64,000 nt of DNA. Source: Atriophallophorus winterbourni (lineage: Eukaryota; Platyhelminthes; Trematoda; Plagiorchiida; Microphallidae). Within the stretch, counting starts at the first letter, position 1; the number at the start of each line of letters is the position of its first letter. Location: assembly GCA_013407085.1 (NCBI GenBank), contig JACCGJ010005875.1, positions 17,835 to 81,834 on the forward strand, in the 5' to 3' direction. The position numbers and the translations under genes were made by a program. Shown here one piece after another: positions 34,431 through 47,499 of the stretch. Below the pieces are notes generated by a model. That model ran no database searches, was not told where the DNA came from, and saw only the letters and a list, made by a program, of their open reading frames with translations.

Positions 34431-37400
34431 ATACATACAGTATATAGAATCATGAGCCTAGTATTGGTTCGAATCCAACGGAGCTAAGACGTCAGTCTTT
34501 TTTGAAGGAGGTAATCTCAGATAAGACAGTATATACCTTCACCCATATAATTGCATGTACAAATATGTGTGCAATAGCAAATTTCAAATTTAATAATAGG
34601 TGATAACGTTTTACGCATTTACTTGCGAATCAGTAAAAATAGAATTATAAGAAATCAACCTCAAATTGTCCATCAGTGTTTTTTGCAGCTACAATTAATC
34701 TATATTTTATTCGCTATTATTTTTTCGTGTCATCGCCAATAATGTCGGAGAGATTACCTGTCTTTCAATTACTTTATCAAGATAAGATCCGTCTATTTGT
34801 CCTCATAGGAAAGTCATTTGCCAACGGCTCATGCCCATTGACGTTATTGATAAAATAATTAAGCATAATCTAAAATATACACTTTTTTACAATAGGCAAA
34901 TTTGAAAGCTGCTAAAATTGTTGATAAGTCGGAACTTTAATTTATAAGTTGAAAAACAATTGATTAGTTAGAAAAATGTAATATTTTTTCTAGTAAAAAC
35001 CAAGTGGTCACTAATCATTCAGCGAAAAATCCGCAAAAGCACGTCCCACTAAAGGTCAAATCGTGAACTGGCAAATATGGGTGTGGTGTGTGCGCTGAGG
35101 TCAAATATGTTATTTTGCATGCAAACGTGTCTGCGCGTATGTAATAAATAACTAAATTTGCATGAATTTATCTGGGTGGCAAACAGAGATAAAGTTCCAA
35201 ACATTTGGGTGATTACTGCTGACAGGCATGCAAAACGCGGGTTCTTACGCGTGAACAATGATGAATGTGTAAACTTATCATACATTGGCTCCGTAATGTT
35301 CGAGAACACATTCATGAATAGGTTTTAACAGCAATTTTTGCACAAACCTGTCGATCCTGATATAGAAAAATAAAGCTTTTTGCAACCAGCATACCATGCA
35401 AAATTATGTTCTCTCTAGCACAGAGTCAGTGATACGTGACGCGATTTGCATGTGTGCTGTTATAGAGTCTTGTAAAATATTCGGGTGAGATCAATTCCCT
35501 AATTAAACTCAACAAGGGTAACTTAAAAATGTGGAATTTCTTTTTTCCAGGAAACACTGTTCAACAGTATAATGTCCACACATTGAAGAAAATGAAGAAT
35601 GCAGCGACTAATCCATTTTCAACGTCTTAATTAGAAGTAGTTCTATTGATCTTATTTTCTATTGATTTTGATCCATTAATTTTATGAATATTACTAAGAA
35701 ATCTAATGCTTCACGTTGCTTGGAAATCTTATTATGTCTGAAAAAGTGGTGATCCAAATATAATAATCCTTACATAAGTTGCTCGACCAAATGTTTCGAG
35801 CCGTATGCGATAAAAGTGTTTTAGCTAACGCAATTTGAGCAATTTGCGTAGTATCAAATCAACGTAATTTTCTGTGAATGGTTACAAAATCGGGATTATA
35901 TATTTATTCACACAACGATTCTCGCACCCATGAAAGAATTATTATTCCTGTAATTTCAAACACTCTTAATATACAGATACGAAATTTTGTCAGGTTTAGT
36001 TGTCTCGTAAGCAAATCACACGAAAATAAAATAATGTTGACACTTGCTTCTAACTATCATTCTGCTTGACAGATTCTTCAAACATGCCTTTGTACCATAA
36101 AGCTTGAAGTACGTTCGTTAAAAGTGAAAGCCTCTTTGATTCGTATTACGAATATTTCTGATAAGTTAAATAAAAACTTATGATTATCTTAAAATTTAGA
36201 ATCGAAAATCACGCAATTCTACCAGTAAACAATGTTAATCACGCGAAGGATTGAAATTATTTTAAAAATAACCTATCATATTATTAATTTCATTTGCGTT
36301 CATTTTAGATATTTTTGCTACATTATTTTTTGGGCATATCAACTACTTTTTAATTCAAGTAGTCATTTTAATTAAATTACCTCATAATGACAATGTTGTG
36401 TAAATGCGTTCAAAATAAAATTAATACTAATGTTCGTGACATTTCCCATCAAATTAAACTAGGTTTTAAAATTTTTTTCTATCTTTTTTTCGGAAGCTGT
36501 TAATTGATTATCTTCAACTGTAAGATTTTTAGTTTATGGAGATTGAAACATAAACGGATTTAGTCAACAATTCACTGATGTTTTTCTCATGAATAATATT
36601 TTATAGTTCTTTGAGCAAGTATAATTCATTGTGATAGTTTTACTAATTTTGTGCGAAGATAAGAGAATTGAAAATGAGAGTATGGTTTGTAAGCCTGTTT
36701 GAAATAAATTTGTCTGCTTTCGGAAGTGATTTACATTGCACTTACGTACATAAACAGTTATTTTAGAAATATTGCGTTTGGTGGGGCCAAGTAGTAATAA
36801 GAATATAGAGATTATCTATTCTAAATTTTAAGCGAATACGTTCAACTGAACTGCATAATATTGAATATTCTTCAGACATTATTGATGTTTGGTAACATGA
36901 AAGTACTCAAAAGTTAACGAATTTTTTTTAAATTTTCTTAAACACTTTTAGAAAAAAATCATTCTATGCTATCTAACGTGAAATACAGAATTATTTTCAA
37001 AATTATTTATTTATTTGGAACCACTCGGTTTCGAAATCATTTTAAAGTTCAGGTCAACCAGATGTGATGCATTCAAAGCAGTCATCACCTTTAGAACGCT
37101 AGTTCTCCCTTCGGGTTAACTATGGTATACTCTATTGCACGTTAAAAATAATGACGGCACAAATCCAGCAAATAAAGTATCCGTTTTTTAAAGAAATGAC
37201 TTGTTGCTTTCTTCATTGGCTCATGTAGCGTATGCGGTGCGCATCAATGCTGGTCATCTTTGTTGCAGCAGTAGTAAACATTCATATGGGTTGCAAAATA
37301 AAAATTATAATAAAGAAACGTCATGAATTTCGTGGCCGTCATTTGAAATTGTAAAATTGTATCACTCGAATAAATAAATCCAATTATAACTAATATCAAG

Positions 37401-37574
37401 CAAGCCATAATGGGTATTTTTAACGCGGATGTCGTTCTTCTATGGTAGCTTCTGAATTTCAATCCATCATCGTGCAAATAACAAACGCCAAGTGAACTTA
37501 TCCTATGTAAATCGATGGATATCATGATTAATGTATTACGTTAAACGTGTTGCTCGCATTTTCTGCACTTATAA

Positions 37575-37850
37575 CTTGAACCGCTTTCTGGCTGTGTCAT
37601 CATCAGGTATAGGCAGTGAGATACGTTGCAGCGACCATTACAAACAATTGAAAGGTAGTAAAACAAGTTATATTTGAAAGCCACTGTTAAATAGGATTAT
37701 TACAAAGAACCAATTTCTCAAAATAACGAGAACAGAAACCGGTAATTTCGGGGATGTTAGCAACACTCTCAATTGATCGTTCATGATCGCCTTTTTTGGC
37801 TTGACCAGGAACCAATCTGTGATTATGTATATAAACACTGTGATTCTTTG
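37575..37850 (-). repeat. Decayed subfamily B ribozyme repeat unit
   Basis: Follows the minus-strand unit at 59476 onward: CTTTCTGGCTGTGTCATCATCAGGT carries a ribozyme relic (CTGATGA and GAAA kept, stem III no longer pairs), then CACTGTTAAATAGGATTATTAC and TACAAAGAACC, then GGGGATGTTAGCAACAC. Nearly one full unit plus the start of a neighbour. Confidence 0.65.
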
Positions 37851-39230
37851 TAAGAACCCATTTAAACCGTGGTTTTCACGTATAACTCCGTTTATCAAGT
37901 TCACTTTTCAATTCAATTGTGTATTGCTTCTTCTTTCGACTCAAATATTACTTCTCACAGTTCTCGATATGTCACTGATTTGCCTTGCCACAGTAAAACT
38001 ACTGAATGGTTCGAAATCCTAGTTTTTGCTGAAATTATTAATCGAACTAGTAAGAATAAAATGCGATTCGAATGTAATCAGCAAGATTGGCGGTAATCTC
38101 ATTTGCATGTCTGAACAAAATGGTCAATTAGCTGAGCAACACCATCCCTCAGTATCCCATTCAAGTTGATTGCCAGCAGTGGGAAAACAGACATACTTAA
38201 GATCTGTTCATTTTGAGCGTTCTAGAAAAGAACCATGAGCAGTCACTGCAAAATTGCTAACAATTCTACTATCTGAGAATGCTCTATTCAATGAGGATCT
38301 ATTAAATTTAGAGCAAGCGGTCGGTATACGTTTGCCAAATCAAATGAGCACACGACTTTATTTTAAGGCCTAAACATTAAATAATCCATTTTATTCAGGT
38401 GTAATGTTTCTCCCAGAAAATCCTAGAGAGAGAGAAAATAATGCAATAGCTTGGTACAATCTCTAGTATGTTACATAAAATAATGCGCATATTCGGTCGC
38501 ATCGAAATTTTTGCGCAGAAGTATTTAGGCTCTTATATTTTGAGTTGCCCACCACCGAGTCAATTTTAAATACCGACGACAAATTCAAATGAGCTGCTTT
38601 ATAGACGTAACTGGAGCACGAAATTCAAAATTGTAGTAATTACTTTACCATAAAGTTGGAATCAACTAATCATAACTTAATAGATAAAACACTTAGATCC
38701 ATTACAGACACCATTTGTCGGTTACCATTAGCAACAAGATTATTTAAACAAAACAAACACTAAACATTATGACTCAAGACTCATCATGATAGATGTCATC
38801 ATGTTTGCAAACCCTCACATTCTAAACACCTTGCCGTCCAGCGTAACGTAATGTGATAACAACACCGAAATTAGTAGAATTATATTGCGGATAAGGTATC
38901 TAATCTTTTGATTAAATGAATGAATATTTTTTCTGGCCTATAGATTCTTTATGGTATGACTAGAAAATCAAGATAAGCGCCGTTACCGCGGTTATAATCG
39001 AACTTCAAAATCTTCCGCTTGAATGGATCGTTATCACTTTGAGCCATCACAGCCTTAAGCAAGTTCCGTGCCAGGCAATAGGTGATCACCTCAGGCACCT
39101 GGCGATTGTAATCTGTGAAAAGGTTTACTCTGCAAAGAGAACGCCTACAAGAGTTTGCCGATAGCTAGCGCACTCTCATTCATTATCCACCTGTTGTTTA
39201 TATAAACACAATTTTTAGACCAAAATATTC

Positions 39231-39330
39231 ATTTGCATGTATTTCCATCACACACACACCACGACCGGTTTCGTGTTTTTGGCACTCATCAGGTAGGAAC
39301 AGTAAGATGAGGATCAGAATTATTAAACAT
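39231..39330 (-). repeat. Subfamily A ribozyme repeat fragment with intact core
   Basis: Minus-strand order: ATCCTCATCTTACTGTTCCTAC, hammerhead, GTGTGTGTGTGATGGAAATAC, ATGCAAATGAATATT. Only the part around the ribozyme is present. Confidence 0.8.
39259..39296 (-). ncRNA. Complete hammerhead ribozyme motif, subfamily A
   Basis: Minus strand: CTAC (stem I), CTGATGA, GTG-CCAAAAA-CAC (stem II, three pairs), GAAA, CC/GGT (stem III with the final A), cleavage base C at 39263, GTGG pairing with CTAC (one G-T). Every conserved core base is present. The loopless three-pair stem III is like the natural schistosome hammerheads. This is the best subfamily A copy in the window; activity is predicted, not shown. 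Confidence 0.82.
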
Positions 39331-41294
39331 TTGGTTTTTTGATTATTCGAGAGGGTAAATAAAGACAATGTTATCATCTAAGTATGTAGGTCAAATCGCA
39401 GCTGGAGAAAAATCTGATGAAACTGAGAGGAGACAAAAGGTAACTACTGAAATGTCTCCGAATTTAGGCCATTTTCGATCATCTCGTCTTGGTATGTTAA
39501 ATTGTCAAATATATTTTAAATTATTTTACGTGAAATTTGGTTAGGTTAATAAGATCCAGGCGGGAAATAAGTGGAAAGCAGAAGACTTTCCGTGCTTCGG
39601 ACATATAAAGTTTTTAATATTGTTTCCTAACCGCTGGTTTTTTATTACCGCTTCGAAATGCTAGCAACTTTCGAGGTCATGGTTGAAAGTTGGATATCCT
39701 ACACTGTTTGTTTCGTATTCACTACGAGTTCTTATGGTAAAATCTTCTAGTTTATCTTATATGCGAGCCAAACCTGATATTATCCCGAGCTGTTGGCAAA
39801 TCATTTACTCGCCTTCATTCACGAAGACCGCCTAATGTTTGTTCTGCGTAAATAATTTTGTATCATTATTTCGACCCTGTGGTTATTGTAAATGTTCGAG
39901 TTTTCAACCGTCAACCTTGAATCTTGAGTTATACTCATGGCTCATGGTGTTTTGGAAGAGGATAAAATGTACTAAATTCTCTCATAACTGTTTTATCCAC
40001 TTTAAGGCGAACGTTTCCTTTGCTTAAATTGTGGTATTCCTCATCCGAAAAACCTCTCATATTTTGAAGGGGATTATACCATTAAACGTCAGACACATAT
40101 CAAATGTCAATTCGTGGCAACATTTTATTTTATTTTAGACGAATGACAGGTTTTATCATTCAATTTATCTCATTTGCAAATCATTTAATAAGAATTTTAA
40201 CTATTGATGATTCTAAATAACAGCAAAAAATTTTAAAAAATATTAAACTCATTACGACCTGTCACGCTTGTGTGAAAATACTAACCTTTTACGCAGTACA
40301 ATGAAAAGACGCGTTAAAGTGATTTTGGATGCTATGAACCCTACACAACATCATATATTCGAAAATGTTGCTGCACATTTTTATTAAACCTGATTTAAAT
40401 ACATGTCGTTAAAACAACTCAGATTCATTTTTGTGTGCATAAGATGTTTTCAGAACTTTTTCAATGTTTTGTCACCTTCAAAATATGTAACGACAAGTGT
40501 CGCTAAATCTCTAAGGATTGTATCCAATAATAATGGCATTTATCGTGCCAAACTACTTGTTCGAATTTCTGAATATGAGGTCGCTTTGGTTTGGAGCTTT
40601 GAGACACAAGCATTGCTATGAGCAGTTCGCTTTTCTTATCTCACCGCAGTTATACATTGTTTTTTTAATGTGCTCGAACATTTCGCCAACACACAGAGTC
40701 ATAGCGAGTACAATAACCGTTACAATCCAGAACCCAGTCTTGTGGGCCGACTAACCGCTACGTTTTAATGGAATTGAAACTGGAACTGGAAAACTTCTTT
40801 ACGTCACTCACCGGAAAAATGCAATGTACTAACCGTTATTTTGATACAATTTGTAAATAAAGTTTCATACGTTCTGTCTTTACATATTTTGTCACTATTG
40901 AATGAGTAATTGTCTCCTCGATTATATTAGAGAACGAAATATGAGCACGAGACAATGGTTAGTGTTCTAGGATGTTCCTAGCCATGTTCATGATTTGAAA
41001 GCAAACGACCGATTCTCTATCCTTAAAGATTATAAAGCATAGCGCGCTGTTCGCGTATTATATATCGGAATCAAATAATTCGAGTTAATGCCTTGAAAGC
41101 TCTGATTTAAGTACTTCGTTTATCCATCAAACATTTGTCATCTTAATGTCTGTGACAAATCTAATTAGCTGATTAATTCAGTATAATTCCGTGTAGATGT
41201 AATAGTTAGTATTGAATTAAATGCTTTTTCTTTGTAATATGCACCCGGAATCTTTTGTTACTGGTCTCATTGAAGATTCGGACATATATTTTTT

Positions 41295-41715
41295 TCGTCT
41301 GTGTATTAAGTGAAATATGCAGATGACGTCTTCAATGGATGTGCAGTGCACAGAAACGATTAATCGCATCGGCGCTTTGCCGCCACGTATGAAATTACTT
41401 CGTGGTCAGAAGTGAGAGAAGCATATCTTCAAATTACGAAAAATATACTGAACTTGTGCTCACTAAGCTGCGTAATGAACGCCGCAATGCTATTTGCAGT
41501 AATCTTTCTTTATCTATAATTCAATCAAAAGAACAGATTATAGGGAAATACGTTAAATATCTAGGCGTCACCATATCCGATATTGCTCATCATTCAAATT
41601 TTCTATTTACTAAAATTTGTAGGCTTTCTTTTTATGCTTCCGATCTTTGTTCTCGCGGCGTTAATTCTAAGCTGATTTTCTCACTTTATATTCTCTCACA
41701 TACAACCTCACATTC
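41295..41715 (+). mobile_element. CR1-like LINE fragment: reverse transcriptase YADD region and downstream
   Basis: VKYADDV (41308-41328) is the catalytic YADD motif. After a shift the frame reads SKEQIIGKYVKYLGVTISD, ICRLSFYASDLCSRG, VNSKLIFSLYI, the usual downstream part of CR1-type reverse transcriptases. No element 5' part nearby. A subfamily A ribozyme repeat abuts its 3' side. Confidence 0.68.
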
Positions 41716-41784
41716 TGTAATGTTCACCTGCTATTTTTCTTGCACGTCTTTTGTAAGAGTTTCTGTTGGTCAAACGTTGCATCA

Positions 41785-42145
41785 GTATCAAAAATGCTCA
41801 TTTGCATGCATTTTCATGACACACACCCAACGAAGGTTTCGTGATGTTCGCAAACATAAGGTAGGGACAGTACGATCAGGTTCCGCATGCGATTGAAATA
41901 GTGGGAGAAAGTTAAACAAGTTGCGCGTGTAAGCCACTTTTAAATAAGGTTGGTACAACCAAGCTGTTCAATCACATGAGCCAATAAACAGGTAGATGGA
42001 GGTAAAATCCATGAGCCTGAACAAAAATGCTCGTTTGCATGCATTTCCATCACACCTCATCGATATGTGTATGGGCACGTGTGTTTGAACCGGTTGCTCG
42101 TGCCAACCTAATCCAAAAGTGGCTTAAAAGCGCAACTTTAACTTT
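41785..42145 (-). repeat. Subfamily A ribozyme repeats, rearranged, cores decayed
   Basis: 41785-41990 is a minus-strand unit: ATGCTCATTTGCATGCATTT, a core with CTTATGT in place of CTGATGA (GAAA kept), then GTAGGGACAGTACGATCAGG and AAGGTTGGTACAACC. 42025-42055 is a second start, after which GAACCGGTTGCTCGTGCC (42090 onward) runs in the opposite orientation, giving an inverted junction near 42060. Confidence 0.65.
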
Positions 42146-42149
42146 GTGA

Positions 42150-43130
42150 ACGAATATCGAATATTGTATTGTAGTTTTGAAGCTAATTGCAATTATTTTT
42201 GAAATACAACTCTCCTATAAACAGAGAACCATTATACTACTCTCAAAGATGTAGATGCCTTTTGAAATATGAAGAATGAAATGAGTGTTTGTAATCGCGA
42301 AAACGGTTAGTAGATTTTGATGACATCAGGAAATTATTGGGATGCGTGTGGTATTTAGCAAATTAGGACGCATTTGCAAGAACATTCAGCAATATCATGA
42401 CAAAAGTTGACTGGGATTGTGACACAATGCGCACTTATGTATGCGCAGTAGAAATGACGACGCCACTAGTCAAATTTCGTCAAAATACGGTTGAAAGTTT
42501 GCAAAAACGTTCAATTTGATAAAGAACAGTTAGCTGCAGCTTACAATGCTCCCAAAAACTAATTTACATGAATTTTCTTTTAGGTGAATAGCAATTAATT
42601 TCAACAAGTTCTGTCAAAGGCGCTAAAAAATATCGATGAAGAGATTTGAAATTAGGTTGATCTACTCTCCATTAATAAAACGCTTATCGTATAAATGTAC
42701 GTCAGATTCTCGTTTTGCATCAATGGTTAACGATGTTTACCGCATCAAATCATTCAAAATGTGAGGTGACTTTTTGATCAATATTTCTAAACCTCGACCT
42801 TTGTATCGTGTCCTCGAATGCACAGCTTCTCTTGAAAAGTCACCGCCTTCATCGTACCAGGAGATTGTTTGTCGATTTTTACATAAAACACTATCTGAAG
42901 TTGAATTTTGATGTTCGCATTATCACTTTACCACTACTACAAGTCACATTGACTTCGCCTGACGACAACCCAGAAAAAGTTGCGGCGTCTACACGTGGAA
43001 GGCTTGAGTAATATAATATTTTAAATATTTATTGTGTGTCTCTCTTATAAGAAAGTTATAAAGTTTGAAAATGTCGCATTCTTGTCGTTTCACATAATAT
43101 GCATGAAATTCTGTGGGTGTACTGATTAAG
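42150..43130. other. Unassigned, 1 kb
   Basis: No recognised gene or element. A plus-strand open frame near 42808-43011 has no known domain. Confidence 0.4.
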
Positions 43131-43131
43131 G

Positions 43132-43277
43132 TTTTTCATCGTTGCAAACGCTGTGGGAGAGACTGTTCTGCCAGAATCTGACAGTTTAGTCATTCGAAAA
43201 TCTGTAGAACATGAAAATTCATGCGATTGTGATGTACATCCATGATGGACATTGACCGAAGGAGGCCAACAACAACA
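43132..43277 (+). mobile_element. RTE-like LINE 3' end: C-terminal zinc finger and CAA tail
   Basis: HRCKRCGRDCSARI, one stop, then QFSHSKICR: a CxxC...C...H...C finger as found at the C-terminus of RTE-type LINEs. It is followed by CATGAAAATTCATGCG, GATGGACATTGACCGAAGGA and GGCCAACAACAACA, the element's terminal sequence. Confidence 0.75.
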
Positions 43278-43279
43278 TA

Positions 43280-45770
43280 TTATGTTCACTTTACTCAAGT
43301 GATGATTTACTCTATTCAAATGTCTTTACCATAAGGTGGTTTATGAATCACTTGCTATATTTCAATCCTGATCATGTGAAGATTCTTCATCGATCGTTCA
43401 TAAAACCCGCCGAATAGGAGGTCACATTTACCCATTTTATCGGAAACCAAAGAAATTTTCGTTTTTTAGCCCGAAACCGGAATGACAACAAAGCGAATGC
43501 ATCGCATCCGACGAACGAGACGGCCGACTAATCATCTGTTCAACCATATGGCGTAAGTGTACGATGATTAATTTAAAATGAAAATATTCATTCATAAAAT
43601 CTAAATTCATTTTCCCTGGTACATTGCGAGAATCCTGTGCTGGTAGCCAATGATAACCTGGTTTCTAGTGTATCAACTTTGTTAATAAAACTCACGTGTA
43701 TTTCCATTCCAAGTTGCGTAATTAGAAATAAATATATAGACATGTGGTTAATTAAATTTACCAGGTTGTAACTTTCATAAGAAACGCATATTTTCTTCAT
43801 TCTACACTTGAATCAACTTTAGAGAGTGTAGCAGACTGAGGATTGAGTTACCCTAGTGACAAGCAAGCGATAGCATCTGAGCGGAATCATTCTAGCGTGA
43901 CAAACATTTGCGACTCGAAAACTGGGAATATTTCCTACTGAGCACACAATTTTAAGCAAATGTTAATCGAGAATCTTGACCACAATCGCATGGTCCTTTT
44001 ATTTATTGTAACCATAAAACTCGTTAAAGTGCTAATTTGATGTTTCCCCAAGCAAACAGGAAGCAAGTAGTAAAATTCATCAGTGTCATCAAAATCATAC
44101 AGAACAAGAACAGAGTAAGAGCAATTAAACCCTACTCAAATTACACTATAAATATTACATTAGATCCGTTTTCCGTTTTTTTCACTCAATAATATTGTTG
44201 ATCTATTTTGGGATGACATTTGTTCATCTTGGGAAATTTCAATTCGGACTTACTCAAGATTGAAATTCGGAAAAGCATTCAACTTTGCAATAACTACAAG
44301 GTCGAAACATAGATAAGAATAATAATACGTAATCGTAATATGATTCGGTTTTCATGACAATGGTAACAAAAAATGATTTATAAATGTGTGGGGCAACATC
44401 CGGGTGAGCTCGCAAATATTAGTGAAGTTTCGAGTAGAATATTGTTGAACTCATGGCGTTTACCAACTTGGCAGGTAGGGAATACCAAGCAAACACTCAT
44501 GTATACAATAAAAATACCTACGGTAATTCCGTTCGGAGTGTGGTATTTCCAGCATGCAACCATAACCGAAGATGTTGTTGGTAGGTGAAAGTTGGAGCAG
44601 TTATTCAAATGGAGCTAAACAGTAGTAATTACATCACATGCCTTTTATGTCTGAGTCGCTCAACGTATAATATTTTATAATAATTGTCGTCAAGATTGAA
44701 CGCTCGATGATATACGCGGTCTAGAAGCAAAATACCTTTCTGAATCTATAGTTTTCAGGCTTGGACAGCATAGTCAAGAACGAGGTGTATTTAACTGTTT
44801 ATAATTAGAAGATACTGACCCGGGAAAACGTTTAAAGTGCTACCGTAGCATACCTAAAGGAGGAGTGGCGCGTTTGTAAACAGCTTCATATTGTGGACTA
44901 GTTTTTAAACGATCATAAATCCAGATTGATACTTTTTTTAAATTTGCATAAACCTAAATAAAATGAGGCAGGCATTTATAAAGTAAAACTCGTATATAAT
45001 TTGTAAACTATTGCCATATTTGTGCAACAAACCACTTACAAAATAAACCATTGATTGTAGAACCACAAAATATCAGATGCTCGACAGTCAACTTACTTTT
45101 CTGTGGTTCATAATCATAGTGTATTAACTTCGCTGTTTCAGTTAGGTGAATATCAATAATGTAAAGTGTATGTCGTAGTGTGATTGCATGGGCGTTAAGC
45201 AACCAAAAACTGAATGACTTCATTAAGATCACAAAGAGTTCAGTCGACACAATGAGGGTCCTGGCCGTCTTATTTCACACTGACTTTGAATAGTAATGTT
45301 GTTTGCCGCTTTATCGTAGATTCACAGCTCATCGTACCAATGAAATTCTAAACCCAGTAGTGGACCTAAGTAAGAAAAAAGTGAGCATTTGAAATGTTGA
45401 TCGAATCGGTCAATGAATACGCTTCAATTCATGCATATCCCGACCACATTGTCCTACTTGGTTAGTACAAACAGGAGGGATATATATGTAAATGCTAACA
45501 TGTTTAATGTTCTAATTGTAGAATAATAAGATATTATCTAAAATAAATCAAAATGGTTTGACCATACGCTTTTTTACTTCAAATTTAGAATAAGCAGTCG
45601 CATGTGTTACAAATGTTAAAACTTGCTTAAATGCCATAATTGACTTTCTTGGCTGCATTATTTTTCGTCGTATCATGTGCTCAACAATTTAAGGCATATT
45701 TCGTTTCTCAACATTTAGTTTGTGCGAACAAGACTGCAATTTGATTGTGGTATATCTCGTGGGAATCAGG
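43280..45770. other. Unassigned, 2.5 kb
   Basis: AT-rich. Small opposing open frames at 44373-44608 are shadows of each other. Nothing recognised. Confidence 0.4.
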
Positions 45771-45774
45771 TAGG

Positions 45775-45905
45775 TCATACCAACAGTGTTCATTTGCATT
45801 CATTTACATCAAACATCCCACACCTGGTTTCGTGCAGTTTGCACTTATAAGGAAGAGACAGTACGATTAGGATCCGCACACGCTTGAAAGGGAGGTCTTA
45901 CCTTT
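45775..45905 (-). repeat. Decayed subfamily A ribozyme repeat
   Basis: CATTTGCATTCATTTACATC, CCTGGTTTCGTGCAGTTTGC and GACAGTACGATTAGGATCCG give the unit in minus orientation. The core box reads CTTATAA, while GAAA and the GTGCAAAC stem II are kept. Confidence 0.65.
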
Positions 45906-46732
45906 TCACGCTCTATGTTGGTGCTGGGTAGCAGCCGCAGTTGGTTTTCAGACTATTGTCTGAAGCAATTTAAACCTGTGCACGTTTGGGAACTAGGATT
46001 GACCACCATTCAAGAAGTGTGCAAATAAGCCACAACGACTTTAAAGACTTATCTCAGAATGCAATGCTGATGTGCACATAAATGTTCTATCAACAAAGAG
46101 AATCAAGTAACATGTGCTATTTAGATCACATGGGACGATCTTTTATATTCTTATAAGACGATAATAAAATTAAATGAATTACATAAAACGATCGGTTGAT
46201 ATGATTAAATCAACATTCAGAGTTTTTATCAAAAGCGGGGCTTTTGAATTGGTCGTGCTATATTATAAAAGTACTTCTTCAACTACATATTATACACAAG
46301 CTTGCCATTCTATTTCCCTTACGTTTGCACTCAATAAAAGTAACTTCAATAATGTTCGCTCAATAATATTTTTAAATTATGCAAAATATAAGATTTGTTC
46401 ATAAAATGTATGCGAAACATTTTTCATTAATCAATTTAGATCTGCAGTCCTAAGAGAAAATGTACCTTATTCACGTGAGAATGAGTTCCGACTCTTATTT
46501 CATGAAAATATGAGTTCTGCAAACTGCATTTATTTTTCTATTGATCAGCTAGTTGGTTCTAGGCCCTATACTTAACCTAGTTAGACAGTGACAAATCACA
46601 CTGGTGGAAGAATTGATAATTCAATTTAAGGAAAAGAGGTAAAACTGGGTATTGATTTAGCTAGACCGGAGAGACGGGAACTAAATACATCAGATCAATG
46701 GTGACAAAATGCATTGTTGCATATACAGGAAA

Positions 46733-46960
46733 AATTGGAAAACGTGTGTGATTGACCAGGGAAGCATATTCAACGGTTTACGTAGAAAGGATATTTGGTC
46801 AGTGGATGCTGAACATACCAAAACACAACCGAAACGAGTAATGTATTATACAACAAGTAGAGGTGCATCAATTGATCTAATCTTTAGAAGCTCAGCGGCA
46901 GTTTATGAGTTGATCAGGATGGTTCGGGTGAATGGAATTAAAACCTAACACCCTTGGTCT
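46733..46960 (+). mobile_element. Possible Gypsy-type LTR retrotransposon integrase fragment
   Basis: CVIDQGSIFNGLRRKDIWSV resembles the DxGxxF motif around the second catalytic aspartate of retroviral-type integrases, and HTKTQP shortly after is the usual following motif (HTxTxPYRPQxxG). After this the similarity fades (KRVMYYTTSRGASIDLI). No LTRs, protease or reverse transcriptase nearby. Short and uncertain. Confidence 0.5.
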
Positions 46961-47499
46961 GACGTGGTCTCTGTGCCAGGATCGAAACGTTGCCAACAAA
47001 CTGCACTGATGAATTTGTGTCGACCTGATGGTTTTCCATGCAATCGATGATCACACGAACAAATGTTTAATATTTAAAGGAACATTGGATTTGTGTCTTT
47101 AAAATGATCTCTAACTACAATTGATAGTTAAACGTTTAATATTTTACGAAGATAGATATTTGAATTTTTAATCCTGGCCGATGTAGTGGTCGTCAATTTC
47201 GATGTCAACGAAAATTCAAACAATTATCACAACCCGACAAACTTATTTGATATTGTATTATATTAACGTCAATTTCGTTGAAATACTAACTCAAGTTTTC
47301 TCATAATTTAAAGTTTGGTTAGCTTAACATTTCTTGAAGCATTTTAGACCATAAATATAACTTCTAATCGTGTGAACCTATACACATGTGAATATCCGTT
47401 GAGCAATAGCTACTCATGGATCCAAAAACATTTGTTTCATCGCTTTATGGGCCAAAACCTTATTTATTCAGCATTTGTGGTCAAAATAATCCATATTCA

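Larger units (their letters stand above)
33805..39230. other. 5' flank of the nephrin-like gene
   Basis: Contains the 5' untranslated region and presumably the promoter, but no TATA/initiator pair or untranslated exon could be assigned. A LINE 3' end lies at 34345-34430 and a decayed ribozyme repeat at 37575-37850. From 34480 to 37570 and 37850 to 39230 only AT-rich sequence was seen. Confidence 0.45.

Noticed and set aside
34440..34490. tRNA gene around GGTTCGAATCC
   Set aside because: No acceptor stem, A box or cloverleaf could be formed with the flanking sequence.
41402..41896. Plus-strand 164-codon frame taken as one gene
   Set aside because: The first part is a LINE reverse transcriptase scrap and the last part runs through a decayed ribozyme repeat in antisense, so it is not a host gene.
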